Part shown: one piece after another, positions 48,490 to 59,789 of the stretch | Layout of the letters: every line of letters begins with the position of its first letter | Numbering within the stretch: the first letter of the stretch is position 1 | From: Avena insularis | Taxonomy: Eukaryota > Streptophyta > Magnoliopsida > Poales > Poaceae | NCBI GenBank assembly: GCA_023614405.1 | Contig: CM042689.1 | Coordinates: forward strand, 328,452,305 to 328,516,304 | Direction of reading: 5' to 3' | Length of the DNA: 64,000 nucleotides | Notes under the pieces: generated by a model | Databases searched by the model: none | What the model was told of the DNA's origin: nothing | What the model saw: the letters and a program-made list of their open reading frames with translations, nothing else | Translations under genes and position numbers: made by a program

Positions 48490-51400
48490 TGTAGAGTTTC
48501 CCAACCTTCAATAAGGTAGAGATCCATGTGTTTACAATGCTAGTCCCTGGATCAATAGCTAGCATCCACAGTTAAGATGTAATAACAAGAAACACAGGTC
48601 ATAATACAACTTTATAACCAGGAATAAAATAATTTATTACATCTTACATAGCTCATTTGGCTATCTCATTACAATGCAGCAGAATATAACAATAGCATGG
48701 GGTCCTTCATCTTCAAAGTGCCACATGTAGTCAGGTTGGTTGTAGACTCGTAATCCTAATCAATAAACTTCACTAACATCAAACAAACCTGCAACATAAT
48801 AAGTTACAGCCACAAGGGTCAATACATTTGAATTGTATTGGCAAGTGATACTATAGTAGTATAGTGGAGTCTATCATCTACATGCATTTGGCTAAGTGGA
48901 GCTTAGGCTTGCTTTGCTCAAAATATATTTTCCTTATCATTTGAAAACACTAAGTTTTTGCTTGACAAAATCACCCAAGGCATCTCCCAATAGAAATTGG
49001 TGATCCTTCAACCCTTGTTCAACCCCAAGTTTTTAACTTAGAAATTGGGATGAGGAGATTCTTGATAGCTTCCATGTCTTGATGCTCAAATTGTCCTTTA
49101 CCAGGGACATGGCTAAGTACTTAGATTTTACACTCTGCAGAGGTGGTGCACTTTCCCCACAAGACTTGGTTTCACCAAGACAAGATCTTTCAGAAGCCTT
49201 CCCTTATACTAGAATGGACGCGCTCCAACCTATCAATCCCATACCACCAACTGTCCATTTGGATAAGTTATTGCAACCTATATGATCTAGGCAGAGCCCA
49301 TAATGCCAAGTGGCTGCACTTGAAGCTTCTCAACATTTGACATCTCAAATATCTTTGTTCCTGGGTGGCCATCCACAAGTGAGATACACAAGGTAAACCA
49401 TAGAAATGGGCCTTGTGAACCACTCAACACAAACCATTCCTTACATTCCACCCAGGTGATTCATTCACTTAGTTGTTTTATTAAACAAAACACAAGTCCT
49501 TGACTTAGAAATATTCTATAGCATGAAATATAATCCACCCTTGTTTTCTACTAGCTAAGCTAATCATGATAGTAGTAGGAATCTTAACTTAGGAAATTTG
49601 TACTAAGGTTTCATCTACTAGGATTTCCCATGGAATAGTTTATACTTAGCAAAAACTCCATGCAAGTCCTACTTAGAAATATCACTAATGCATAGTGAAA
49701 ATAATGGGACAAAAGTATGAAGCATCACTTGCCTTTTTGGTAGATAATATAAGTTCAATCCTTGTCTTTGCAATGATCACACTCTTCAAATCACTACAAT
49801 TCAATCAAGCAAGGCACAATTTCAATCTACCATTCAAGTAAACATCACATAAAATAATAGAAACAAAGCAATGCATGCAAGCATGCCTAACATTGTTTAT
49901 TTACAAAAGTGGTTTCTAATAGGTTATAAGCATTCTAAAACACTTATTGGGCATTTTATAAAGTGGCAAAACCATTTGCAAAAGATTTTACCCTAAAAAC
50001 CATTTTTAAACCAAATCAATATTTTATATAGTTGAAAATGTCTTTAGCAAAGCAATAATCTTTATAAGGTTCACCAAATAGATTTTTAAATCATAAAACT
50101 TGGTGTTTGGGTCAGAGAGTTTAAATCAAAACATTTCCCAAAGGTTTTCCTCCAAAAATCATTTTTAAACCATAATCAACATTTTTATTTGGCTAGAAAT
50201 GCTTTTATTCAAAGATTTATTCTTTTGCTTCACCAAATATATTTTTGAAACCACAAATTGATTTCTATGGTCAGTAGGTTCAAAAGAAACCATTTGCCAA
50301 AGATTTTATCACCAAAATAATTTTACAAAGAATTTTATATTCAAAACATGCCTACACAAGTTTCTGCAAAAACAACCAATTTACAGAAGCAATTTACTAA
50401 ACAAAGTGCATGGTTGGGTAGGATTTGTCTTGCTGATTCTATTGATATAAAATTTGCAAAATTTGGACGTGTGGTTTGAACGTTATGAATTTTACAAATT
50501 GGAACATCTAATAGATCTTTTCTGGTTTTTATTCAAACAGTCTGGCCACGTGTCTTGTTTTTACTGGTCCATACCGTTTCGCTCAGCTCGGTCGCTGTGA
50601 AGTGTTGGATTTAAGTTAGATCGAGTGGCACAGGTGGACGCGTACCCTTTCGATTGGATCTAATCCTAGCCAGACAAATCGCATCCTACGACTCCTGACA
50701 CGCTAACCAAAACCTGGCGGCGCTCAACGGTGGCTGGCGGCGGCGACGCTCTGCCGGCGAGGTTGCCGGTGATTTAGCAAGCACGGAAGAGGGAGATGAT
50801 GCTCACCGGGTTCGTCTTGTCGTGCTGAAGCTCGAGGTGGTCGTCGTAGCTGAAGGGGCGCACGAAGCTGCTGGTGATTTCTCGGCGTGGTTGTCATCGA
50901 TGTCAGGCGCCTCTGCTCATCGTTGGGGGCGGGGCTACAAGGCACATAAGAGCGATATAAGGATCCGTTAGACGCGCGAGTGAGAGTAGAACCTGCGTGT
51001 GTCAACGAGAGGGGAAGGGGCAGACGGAAGCTACCTGGGGTACTCGCCGGAGTAGAGGCAGTGGACGGTGGCGAGAGGTCGTCGTCGTTGCCAAAGCTCT
51101 GGTGTTCGCGCGGATGAATGGGAAGCACAGGGAGGTGTGCCAGAGGCTGGGGATCACGCTCGTGTGGTCTAGGGGGCGAGGGGTGGCGAGGTGTGGCCAG
51201 AATTGGTGGAAGTGCTCGCCGGAGCAGAGCGTGGTCTCTGGTAAAATTGGCGCAGCCCGGTGGCGAGCTGGTGCGAGCGAGAGAGGGGAAGTGGATAGGA
51301 GGGGCAGGCGGTTATGTACGCGTGATCACGAGGCTGAATCAACGCGCGGTTAAAGAGGAATCAATGCGCAATCAATCGGCAGAAACGGCGACGAGGGCGT

Positions 51401-52352
51401 GGTCTTCGCGGGGAGGAAGATGACTGGGGAGGTGGGACTTGGCTGTCTGCGAGAGAGAGAACGAGGAGGTCGGGTCTGGTTGTCAGCCACTGTGTGGGTC
51501 AATTCGCGGGTGAAAACGGTTCACTGCGGGGGGGGGGGGTGGAGAGATGGGCAGCTGGGCTTTAGTGGGCTAGCTGGGTTGGGTTGGCTCTGTTTTTTTT
51601 CTTCTGTTTATTTTTCTTTTTCCATATCTTTTATTCGGTTTTGATTTTAATTCAAACATTACAAACTCCAAATGAATTCAAACCACCACCAAACTTTGGG
51701 TGAATTTTAATTCTGTTTATCAACATATTCCAAAGTCCAAAATAGAACAATTATTTTTAGGATTTATTATTTATTTAAAATAAATAAATAGACTTTAGTC
51801 TTTAATTCAAAATAGGATTCAAATATGTTTAAAACTCTATTTGACTTTCTAAATTTTTCTAAAACCTTTTCAGTAGGTTTTAATTGAAATTATAAAACAC
51901 TTTGAAATTTTATTTAAAACACTTTAATAAGTTTCTAATGTTTATTTTAAAAATAAAAAATCCTTTACTCAAATATAATTGGGTATAATAAATCCTTATT
52001 ATTTTATTTAAATAATCCTTTACTCTTTTTATCAAATAGAAATATTTTCTTTCATTTGCTTGGCCAAGATTTAATTTGGCTCTACAAAATAATCCTTATT
52101 TATTATTTCTACTTTGTTTATGAAAACAATATCTTTTTATTAAAAGATCCAAAAATAGTGATTCCAACTATTATTATAACTTTATTATTTATTTATCTTT
52201 TTAAATCCCTTTAGGATTCTATTTGATCAAAATAGGTTTTGATGTTTCAAACTGGAATCAAAAAGTTTCTTCTCACCCTAAATTTTAGCAATTGTTTAAT
52301 TTGTTTATTTATTTTTCACATTTCAAAATTTGGAAAATTTTGGGATGTGACA
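48490..52352 (-). repeat. B3 3' LTR
   Basis: Begins TGTAGAGTTTCCC and ends GGGATGTGACA (+ strand). It has a GC-rich leader at about 50560-51590 with a run of ten G near 51529 and a donor-like CAG|GTAGCT on the - strand at 51033-51034. It lacks the minisatellite seen in B1 and B2; only one short CATCTCCCAATAGAAATTGG block is present there. Confidence 0.93.
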
Positions 52353-52389
52353 GGCTACCACCCTTAAAAGAAATCTCGTCCCAAGATTT
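52353..52389 (-). promoter_or_regulatory. B3 polypurine tract and hairpin
   Basis: Same arrangement as B1, but the hairpin has one mismatch (AAATCTCG pairs with CAAGATTT on the + strand). Confidence 0.75.
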
Positions 52390-52460
52390 GGGAAGGCTAG
52401 GGTTACAATTTGGGTCAAAGAAACTAGGGTACTACCACCCTTAAAATTTTTCCAACTAGA

Positions 52461-53408
52461 TTACATCTTGGCTTGCTTGGGATTTTGATGAAGCTTCTCT
52501 GGACACTTGTCTGCATAATGGCCTAGCTCTTTGCATTTGAAACACATCACTTGGCTGATATCTTTCTTTTCCTTTAGTATCATTGCCTCTTGTTTGTTTC
52601 CTTGGTTCTTCTTCTTTTCTGGGCAATCACTGGCATAGTGTCCCATTTATTTGCAATTATAACATTGCAACTGGCTTATGTCCTTCTTCTTCTTTTTGGG
52701 TCTCTCCAAAGCTAGGAGTTCTTCTAGTTCATGCTCTTCATACTTCACCACAAAGGTGGGAAATCTTTCTCTCTTCTTGGGGAATTTACTAGAGATACGA
52801 CCTTCTTCTCCACAAGAGTAGCAACACTTTGTGGTCACTATAGATTTGGCCTTATGATGCATAGTTTTGACTTTGCCTTCATCCTTCTTGGTAGAAGTTG
52901 TTCCTTCATGAGGGTTTACAAACTGTTGTTACACTCCACCTTGTTTCCTTTGTTGAACTATGGTATAGATGGGGCATTGGATAGGGACATGATTATTTCC
53001 TTCACATAGGAAACAAGCATCTTGAGATGTGGGGCATTGATTGGTTGGATGTTTCTCTTCACAATTGGGGCATTGATCTTCATGCTCTTTGGAAGTGTGA
53101 TCCTTGTCTCCACAAACATTGCAAGCTTGAGTTCCTTCTAGAATATCAGCCTTGACATCCTTGTTGTCATAAACTCCTTGGGAAGAGTTGTCTCCCATGT
53201 TGATCATTTGAGTGGTCATCCCTTGCAGCAATTGGGATTGGATTACCAAAAACTTTTGTGTGGTTGGGTCTAACTCCTTGTTGTTAGCTAAAAACTGAGT
53301 TGTCATCTGATTCAAATGGGTTTGGTTTACTAGTAGTTGTTCTCTCATGTTGACCTCTTGGTTGTTGGTGTCACCCTTCTTGATGTTGGAGTCTCTTGGA
53401 GAAGTCAT
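52461..53408 (-). pseudogene. gag: B3 gag-like zinc-knuckle protein with stops
   Basis: One frame runs from MTSPRDSN to the end, interrupted by stops near 52929 and 52647. It has the same order as B1: Gln/Asn-rich N-terminus (MREQLLVNQTHLNQ), Cys-His clusters CNVC, CPNCEEKHPTNQC and CFLCEGNNHVPIQC, a basic linker and C-terminal CCHC knuckles (CYNC with the stop inside, then CFKCKELGHYADKC). An extra Cys pair, KCCYSCGEEG, looks like a decayed knuckle. Here the C-terminal knuckles are in frame because the 16-bp duplication of B1 is absent. The ATG follows a CAG acceptor-like site. No capsid or pol domain is seen. Confidence 0.8.
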
Positions 53409-53410
53409 CT
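53409..53410 (-). promoter_or_regulatory. Candidate splice acceptor abutting the B3 gag ATG
   Basis: On the - strand CTATTCTAATCCC, then CAACCCAAACAG, directly precede ATGACTTC, conserved with B1. Confidence 0.5.
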
Positions 53411-54036
53411 GTTTGGGTTGGTTTGGGATTAGAATAGGCAAAAGATTTCGAAGGAATCAATTCTAATCACACACATCACAATTCACTCAAGCAATGTGCA
53501 AGCAATCACAAACAAACACTCCATTCAAACAACAAGTTTCAAGCACATTTATAGGCAACAAAAATATTTTTGTTACACCACATAAGTTGGTGTGTTTAAT
53601 TTAAACTAAACATGGTGGTTCAACTATATGGTTCACTTGAGATCTTTCCATCCTTCTTAGTTGATTCTTCATGAACAAGATCTTTGTATCCTTGGAGAAT
53701 TTCTTGAATCTTGGTCACAAAACTTCAAAGTGATGATGGTTCCTTCTAAGTTGTGTTTCCTTAGTCTTCAAGTCTTGAGTAACATTTCTTGTCTCACTTG
53801 TAGTCCTTAGTGATATCCAAAGTTGAAGTCCTTGGTTAAAATATAGTTGAAGTCTTTGGTCATGGTGGAGGCTTTATCCATCAAGTTGAAATAGACAAGA
53901 TGTAGAATTAAAACCAAAATGGTTGAGGAAAGAGTTTACAAGATTGTTTGCAAATATGTTTTGGAACAAATTCAACTCCTATTTTTCTAAGGGGTTTGTC
54001 CAATCCTAGGTTTACAAATCCTACAGGTAACACAAT
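53411..54036 (-). other. B3 leader between primer site and gag
   Basis: Non-coding, homologous to the B1 leader, with a shortened GTTGAAG block near 53820-53860. Nothing else is seen. Confidence 0.55.
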
Positions 54037-54048
54037 GCTCTGATACCA
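54037..54048 (-). promoter_or_regulatory. B3 primer binding site
   Basis: TGGTATCAGAGC on the - strand, two bases after the LTR, as in B1 and A2. Confidence 0.92.
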
Positions 54049-54050
54049 TC

Positions 54051-57000
54051 TGTAGAGTTTCCCAACCTTTAATAAGGTAGATATCCCTGTGTTTACAATG
54101 CTAGTCCCTGGATCAATAGCTAGCATCCACAGTTAAGATGTAATATCAAGAAACAAAGGTCATAATAAAACTTTATAACCAGGAATAAAATAATTTATTA
54201 CATCTTACATAGCTCATTTGGCTATCTCATTACAATGCAGCAGAATATAACAATAGCATGTGATCCTTCATCTTCAAACTTCCACAGGCAGTCATGTTGG
54301 TTGTAGACTTGTAATCCTAATCAATAAACTTCACTAACATCAAACAAAACTGCAACATAATAAGTTACAGCCACAAGGGTCAATACATTTGAATTGTATT
54401 GGCAAGTGATACTATAGTAGTATAGTGGAGTCTATCATCTACATGCATTTGGCTAAGTGGAGCTTAGGCTTGCTTTGCTCAAAATAGATTTTCCTTATCA
54501 TTTGAAAACACTAAGTTTTTGCTTGACAAAATCACCCAAGGCATCTCCCAATAGAAATTGGTGATCCTTCAACCCTTGTTCAACCCCAAGTTTTTAAATT
54601 AGAAATTGGGATGAGGCGATTCTTGATAGCTTCCATGTCTTGATGCTCAAATTGTCCTTTACCAGGGACATGGCTAAGTACTTAGATTTTACACTCTGCA
54701 GAGGTGGTGCACTTTCCCCACAAGACTTGGTTTCACCAAGACAAGATCTTTCAGAAGCCTTCCCTTATACTAGAATGGACGCGCTCCAACCTATCAATCC
54801 CCTACCACCAGCTGTCCATTTGGATAAGTTATTGCAACCTATATGATCCAGGCAGAGCCCATAATGCCAAGTGGCTACACTTGAAGATTCTCAACATTTG
54901 ACATCTCAAATCTCTTTGCTCCTGGGTGGCCATCCACAAGTGAGATACACAAGGTAAACCATAGAAATGGGCCTTGTGAACCACTCAACACAAACCATTC
55001 CTTCGATTCCACCCAGGTGATTCATTCACTTAGTTGTTTTATTAAACAAAACACAAGTCCTTGACTTAGAAATATTCTATAGCATCAAATATAATCCACC
55101 CTTGTTTTCTACTAGCTAAGCTAAGCATGATATTAGTAGGAATATTAACTTAGTAAATTTCTACTAAGGTTTCATCTACTAGGATTTCCCATGGCATAGT
55201 TTATACTTAGCAAAAATTCCATGCAAGTCCTACTTAGAAATATCACTAATGCATAGTGAAAATAATGGGACAAAAGTATGAAGCATCACTTGCCTTTTTG
55301 GTAGAGAATATAAGTTGACTCCTTGTCTTTGCAATGATCACACTCTTCAAATCACTACAATTCAATCAAGCAAGGCACAATTTCAATCTGCCATTCAAGC
55401 AAACATCACATAAAATAATAGAAACAAAGCAATGCATGCAAGCATGCCAAACATTTTTTATTTACAAAAGTGGTTTCTAATAGGTTATAAGCATTCTAAA
55501 ACACTTATTGGTCATTTTATAAAGTGGCAAAACCATTTGCAAAATATTTTACCCTAAAACCCATTTTTAAACCAAATCAATATTTTACGTAGTTGAAAAT
55601 GTCTTTAGCAAAGCAATAATATTTATAAGGTTCACCAAATACATTTTTAAATCATTAAACTTGGTGTTTGGGTCAGAGAGTTTAAATTAAAACATTTCCC
55701 AAAGGTTTTCCTCCAAAAATCATTTTTAAACCATAATCAACATTTTTATTTGGCTAGAAATGCTTTTATTCAAAGATTTATTCTTTTGCTTCACCAAATA
55801 TATTTTTGAAACCACAAATTGATTTCTATGGTCAGTAGGTTCAAAATAAACCATTTGCCAAAGATTTTATCACCAAAATAATTTTACAAAGAATTTTATA
55901 TTCAAAACATGCCTACACAAGTTTCTGCAAAAACAACCAATTTAACAGAAGCAATTTACTAAACAAAGTGCATGGTTGGGTAGGATTTGTCTTGCTGATT
56001 CTATTGATATAAAATTTGCATAATTTGGACGTGTGGTTTGAATGTTATGAATTTTACAAATTGGAACATCTAATAGATCATTTCTGGTTTTTATTCAAAC
56101 AGTCTGGCCATGTGTCTTGTTTTTACTGGTCCATACCGTTTCGCTCGGATCGGTCGCTGTGAAGCGTTGGATTTAAGTTAGATTGAGTGGACGCGTACCC
56201 TTTCGATTGGATCTAATCCTAGCCAGACAAATCGCATCCTACGGCTCCTGACACGCTAACCCAAACCTGGCGGCGCTCAACGGTGGCTGGCGGCGGCGAC
56301 GCTCTGCCGGCGAGGTTGCCGGTGATTTAGCAAGCGCGGAAGAGGGATATGATGCTCACTGGGTTCGTCTCGTCGTGCTAAAGCTCGAGGTGGTCGTCGT
56401 AGCTGAAGGGGCGCACGGAGCTGCTGGTGATTTCTCGCCGTGGTTGTCGTCGGTGTCGGGCGCCTCTGCTCGTCGTTGGGGGCGCGGCTACAAGGCATAG
56501 AAGAGCGAGATAAGGGATCTGTTAGACGCGCGAGTGAGAGTAGAACCTGCGTGTGTCAATGAGAGGGGAAGGGGCGGACGGAAGCTACCTGGGGTACTCG
56601 CCGGAGTAGAGGCAGTGGACGGTGGCAAGAGGTCGTCGTCGCTGCCGAAGCTCTGGTGTTTGCGCGGATGAATGGGAAGCACAGGAAGGTGCGCTAGAGG
56701 CTGGTGATCACGCTCGTGTGGTCTAGGGGGCGAGGGGCGGCGAGGTGTGTCCGGAATTGGTGGAAGTGCTCGCCAGAGCAGAGCGTGGTCTCTGGTAAAA
56801 TTGGCGCAGCCCGGTGGCGAGCTGGTGCGAGCGAGAGAGGGGAAGTGGAGAGGAGGGACAGGCGGTTATGTACGCGTGATCACGAGGCTGAATCAACGCG
56901 CGGTTAAAGAGGAATCAAGGCGCAATCAATCAGCAAAAACGGCGACAAGGGCGTGGTCTTCGCGGGGAGGAAGATGACTGGGGAGGTGGGACCTGGCTGT

Positions 57001-57913
57001 CTGCGAGAGAGAGAACGAGGAGGTCGGGTCTGGTTGTCAGCCATTGTGTGGGTCAATTCGTGGGTGAAAACGGTTCACTGCGGGGGGGGCGGTGGAGAGA
57101 TGGGCTGCTGGGCTTTAGTGGGCTAGCTAGGTTGGGCTGGCTCTGTTTTATTTTTTTCTTCTTCTGTTTATTTTTCTTTTTTCCATTTCTTTTATTCTGT
57201 TTTGATTTTAATTCAAACATTACAAACTCCAAATGAATTGAAACCACCACCAAACTTTGGGTGAATTTTAATTCTGTTTATCAACATATTCCAAAGTCCA
57301 AAATAGAACAATTATTTTTAGGGTTTATTATTTATTTAAAATAAATAAATAGACTTTAGTCTTTAATTCAAAATAGGATTCAAATATGTTTAAAACTCTA
57401 TTTGACTTTCTAAATTTTTCCAAAACCTTTTCAATAGGTTTTAATTGAAATTATAAAACACTTTGAAATTTTATGTAAAACACTTTAATAAGTTTCTAAT
57501 GTTTATTTTAAAATGGAAAAAGCCTTTACTCAAATATAATTGGGTATAATAAATCCTTATTATTTTATTTAAATAATCCTTTACTCTTTTTATCAAATAG
57601 AAATATTTTCTTTCATTTGCTTGGCCAAGATTTAATTTGGCTCTATAAAATAATCCTTATTTATTATTTCTACTTTGTTTATGAAAACCATATCTTTTTA
57701 TTAAAAGATCCAAAAATAGTGATTCCAACTATTATTATAACTTTATTATTTATTTATCTTTTTAAATCCCTTTAGGATTCTATTTGATCAAAATAGGTTT
57801 TGATGTTTCAAATTGGAATCAAAAAGTTTCTTCTCACCCTAAATTTCAACAATTGTTTAATTTGTTTATTTATTTTTCACATTTCAAAATTTGGAAAATT
57901 TTGGGATGTGACA
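54051..57913 (-). repeat. B3 5' LTR
   Basis: Same length and ends as the partner at 48490-52352. The donor-like CAG|GTAGCT is at 56587-56588 on the - strand. Open frames in the GC-rich leader have no support. Confidence 0.93.
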
Positions 57914-57918
57914 GTTGC
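57914..57918. repeat. Target-site duplication GTTGC, right of B3
   Basis: Right copy; the A2 leader continues with CTGTAGGATTATGACC. Confidence 0.95.
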
Positions 57919-58038
57919 CTGTAGGATTATGACCCTAGGATTGGATTAGAAACCACTAAGGAAAATTTTTCAACCATTTCCACACTTGTCTTTTTCTTCT
58001 CGTAAACTTTTCTAATCTTCTTTCTCATCTCTATTTGT

Positions 58039-58040
58039 AG
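58039..58040 (+). promoter_or_regulatory. Candidate splice acceptor abutting A2 ORF1
   Basis: A long pyrimidine-rich tract with TTCTAATC (branch-like) ends in CTATTTGTAG directly before ATGAAC. Confidence 0.55.
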
Positions 58041-58547
58041 ATGAACTCCATCAACGAAGCCGTGAGGAAGGGACCACTCATGACCACGACCTTGGAGTGT
58101 GAGACAGAATTCCCAAAGGCCCTCAAGGACCTCATGGTTGCCATGGGGATACATGGTGCAGCCGTGTACAAAGGATTTCCCATGATGGATGAAGGGGTAG
58201 AGTACTAGTGGGTGCAACTTCACTTGTACAAAAACAAGGAAGACAACCACATGGAATCAGGATTCTGCATGGTCACCAACTCAGTAATGCACACCACATT
58301 CTTTGACTCTGCAAGAAATGCAGCTTGGAAGGCCATCAAGGAGCTTGGTGATAGACTCAAGTGCAGAATGTTTAACACCCAAAATGACCTTAGGGAAGAA
58401 AAGAAGCATACCCAAGAGTTAGAAGCTACCAACCAACGTTTAAGAGAGGACATCATAGACTTAGAAATGGAGTCATGTGATCAGGATCGACAGATTGCCT
58501 CTAGGGATGCCCTGTTAGCCAACTTGGAAAGTGAGATGGGATTGTAA
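58041..58547 (+). pseudogene. A2 accessory ORF1, coiled-coil-like, one stop
   Basis: The frame begins MNSINEAVRKGP and would encode 168 residues, interrupted by one TAG at 58206-58208. The second half is strongly charged and heptad-like (LREEKKHTQELEATNQRLRE), consistent with a coiled coil. The first half has no domain I recognise. It is the first of three ORFs after the primer site, each starting right at an acceptor-like AG. Standard chromoviruses begin with gag at this place, so ORF1 is an accessory gene of unknown function; a structural or RNA-binding role is only a guess. Confidence 0.6.
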
Positions 58548-58752
58548 TGTACTTCGTTAGTTGGACCACCACACTTACCATTTTATTTCCAAAAAAATTA
58601 TCTAAGTTATGTTGAACCTTGGATGCTTGTAATGGATTTGTGTATGCCATGACTTGTGTGATTGTTGCCAAAGATATGCTTGTGTTACTTTGTCTTGTGA
58701 TTTTTTCTCTATTGATGTTGATTCTAACTTTTCTCTATCTTATAAAAAATAG
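58548..58752 (+). promoter_or_regulatory. A2 ORF1-ORF2 spacer ending in a candidate splice acceptor
   Basis: Non-coding and T-rich. GATTCTAACTTTTCTC includes the plant branch-point form CTAAC. TATAAAAAATAG then runs directly into the ORF2 ATG. Confidence 0.5.
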
Positions 58753-59562
58753 ATGCCTGCTGTTATTATCAACACGACCGAAGAGTTCAAGCGAACTCAT
58801 TTTGGCACTCGTCTTATTGAGCTCACTAGCATGCTCAACCTTCCGCTCCCTAGCATCATGATGCTTCCCCTCACCAAGTTTGAGAGGAAGGACCTTTGAG
58901 GATTCAGAGTCACTCAACCCGGACGCCAGACAGAGCCGACCACGGATACCATCACCTTCAAGTTGATGCATGACGACAAGGAGAAGGGCTTGGATATAGT
59001 TATGCATGAGTTACTTGGGCGTCTGGTAGGGAGACACTCCAGAGATCTTAGAGGTCTTTACTTTCACCCCTTCGGGAGACGCGATGAGGAGGGTGAGGCT
59101 ATTGAGTTCGAGGATGTTGCTAGAGAGACGGTGGAGCCGATTCGCCTGTACCTTCAGGACCTAGAGGTTCTTATTAGGCACCTAGATACTGATAGGACCA
59201 ACTTCATGCTCAGCAATGACGAGTTCCAGGTGTAGCTACGTGAGAAGGATAAGCTCTTCGCGGAGCAAGACGAGATAGTCAAGGAAATGGAGGCCAAGTT
59301 TGAGAGCCGGGACAGGAAATTCAAGAGTCAAGAGAAGAGAGTCCAAGACCGGAATAAGAAGATCCGGGAGATGAAGGAAGAGATGGAGGCCAAGGACTTC
59401 GAGCTCGAGCACCAGCAGGGTGTGATTGAGAGACTTCGCTCACAGAAGAGGGCTCTTAGGGCCAAAATATTGGCCTTGACTACTAATGTCGAGGAATACA
59501 AGACCGCTATGGAGAATGCAGGTCTTACACTTATTGATGAGGAGGTTGATGCAGAGGAGTAG
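58753..59562 (+). pseudogene. A2 accessory ORF2, coiled-coil C-terminus, two stops
   Basis: The frame begins MPAVIINTTEEFK and covers 269 codons, with stops at 58897-58899 and 59233-59235. The middle (DTITFKLMHDD, GLYFHPFGRRDEEGEA) resembles an ORF I have seen described only as hypothetical next to grass Gypsy elements. The C-terminal 90 residues are a long charged heptad pattern (REMKEEMEAKDFELEHQQG), almost certainly a coiled coil. The stops are simple substitutions, so the frame was intact when the element inserted. Its function is unknown; interaction with gag or with ORF1 through coiled coils is conceivable but not shown. Confidence 0.6.
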
Positions 59563-59789
59563 TGATGACTACTCATTTATCTTTCATTTACCATGCTTAT
59601 GATTATTTAGTCGCAATGACCATCGAACATGTGGGTGGCTTGCTATGGTGTGTTTACCTTTTCAAACTTGTTGTTTATGTCGTTGAACCTTATGATTATT
59701 TTGATGCTTGTTTGGTGATTGTCTATGTAATGTATTGTGCTTGTTAAGCATCTATGGGTATATCATTCTTATCCTTATGAAAACCACAG
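59563..59789 (+). promoter_or_regulatory. A2 ORF2-gag spacer ending in a candidate splice acceptor
   Basis: Non-coding and T-rich. CATTCTTATCCTTATG is followed by AAAACCACAG, directly before the gag ATG. Confidence 0.5.

Larger units (their letters stand above)
48490..57913 (-). mobile_element. B3: complete non-autonomous family-B element
   Basis: Two LTRs of exactly 3863 bp each flank a 1698-bp internal region that holds a primer site, one gag-like ORF and a polypurine tract. A perfect 5-bp duplication, GTTGC, surrounds it. The LTRs differ at scattered sites only, so the insertion is fairly young. No pol domain is present. Confidence 0.94.

Noticed and set aside
51529..51538. G-quadruplex or assembly gap at a run of ten G
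   Set aside because: One run only. The partner LTR has a shorter G run at the same site, so it is ordinary homopolymer variation.
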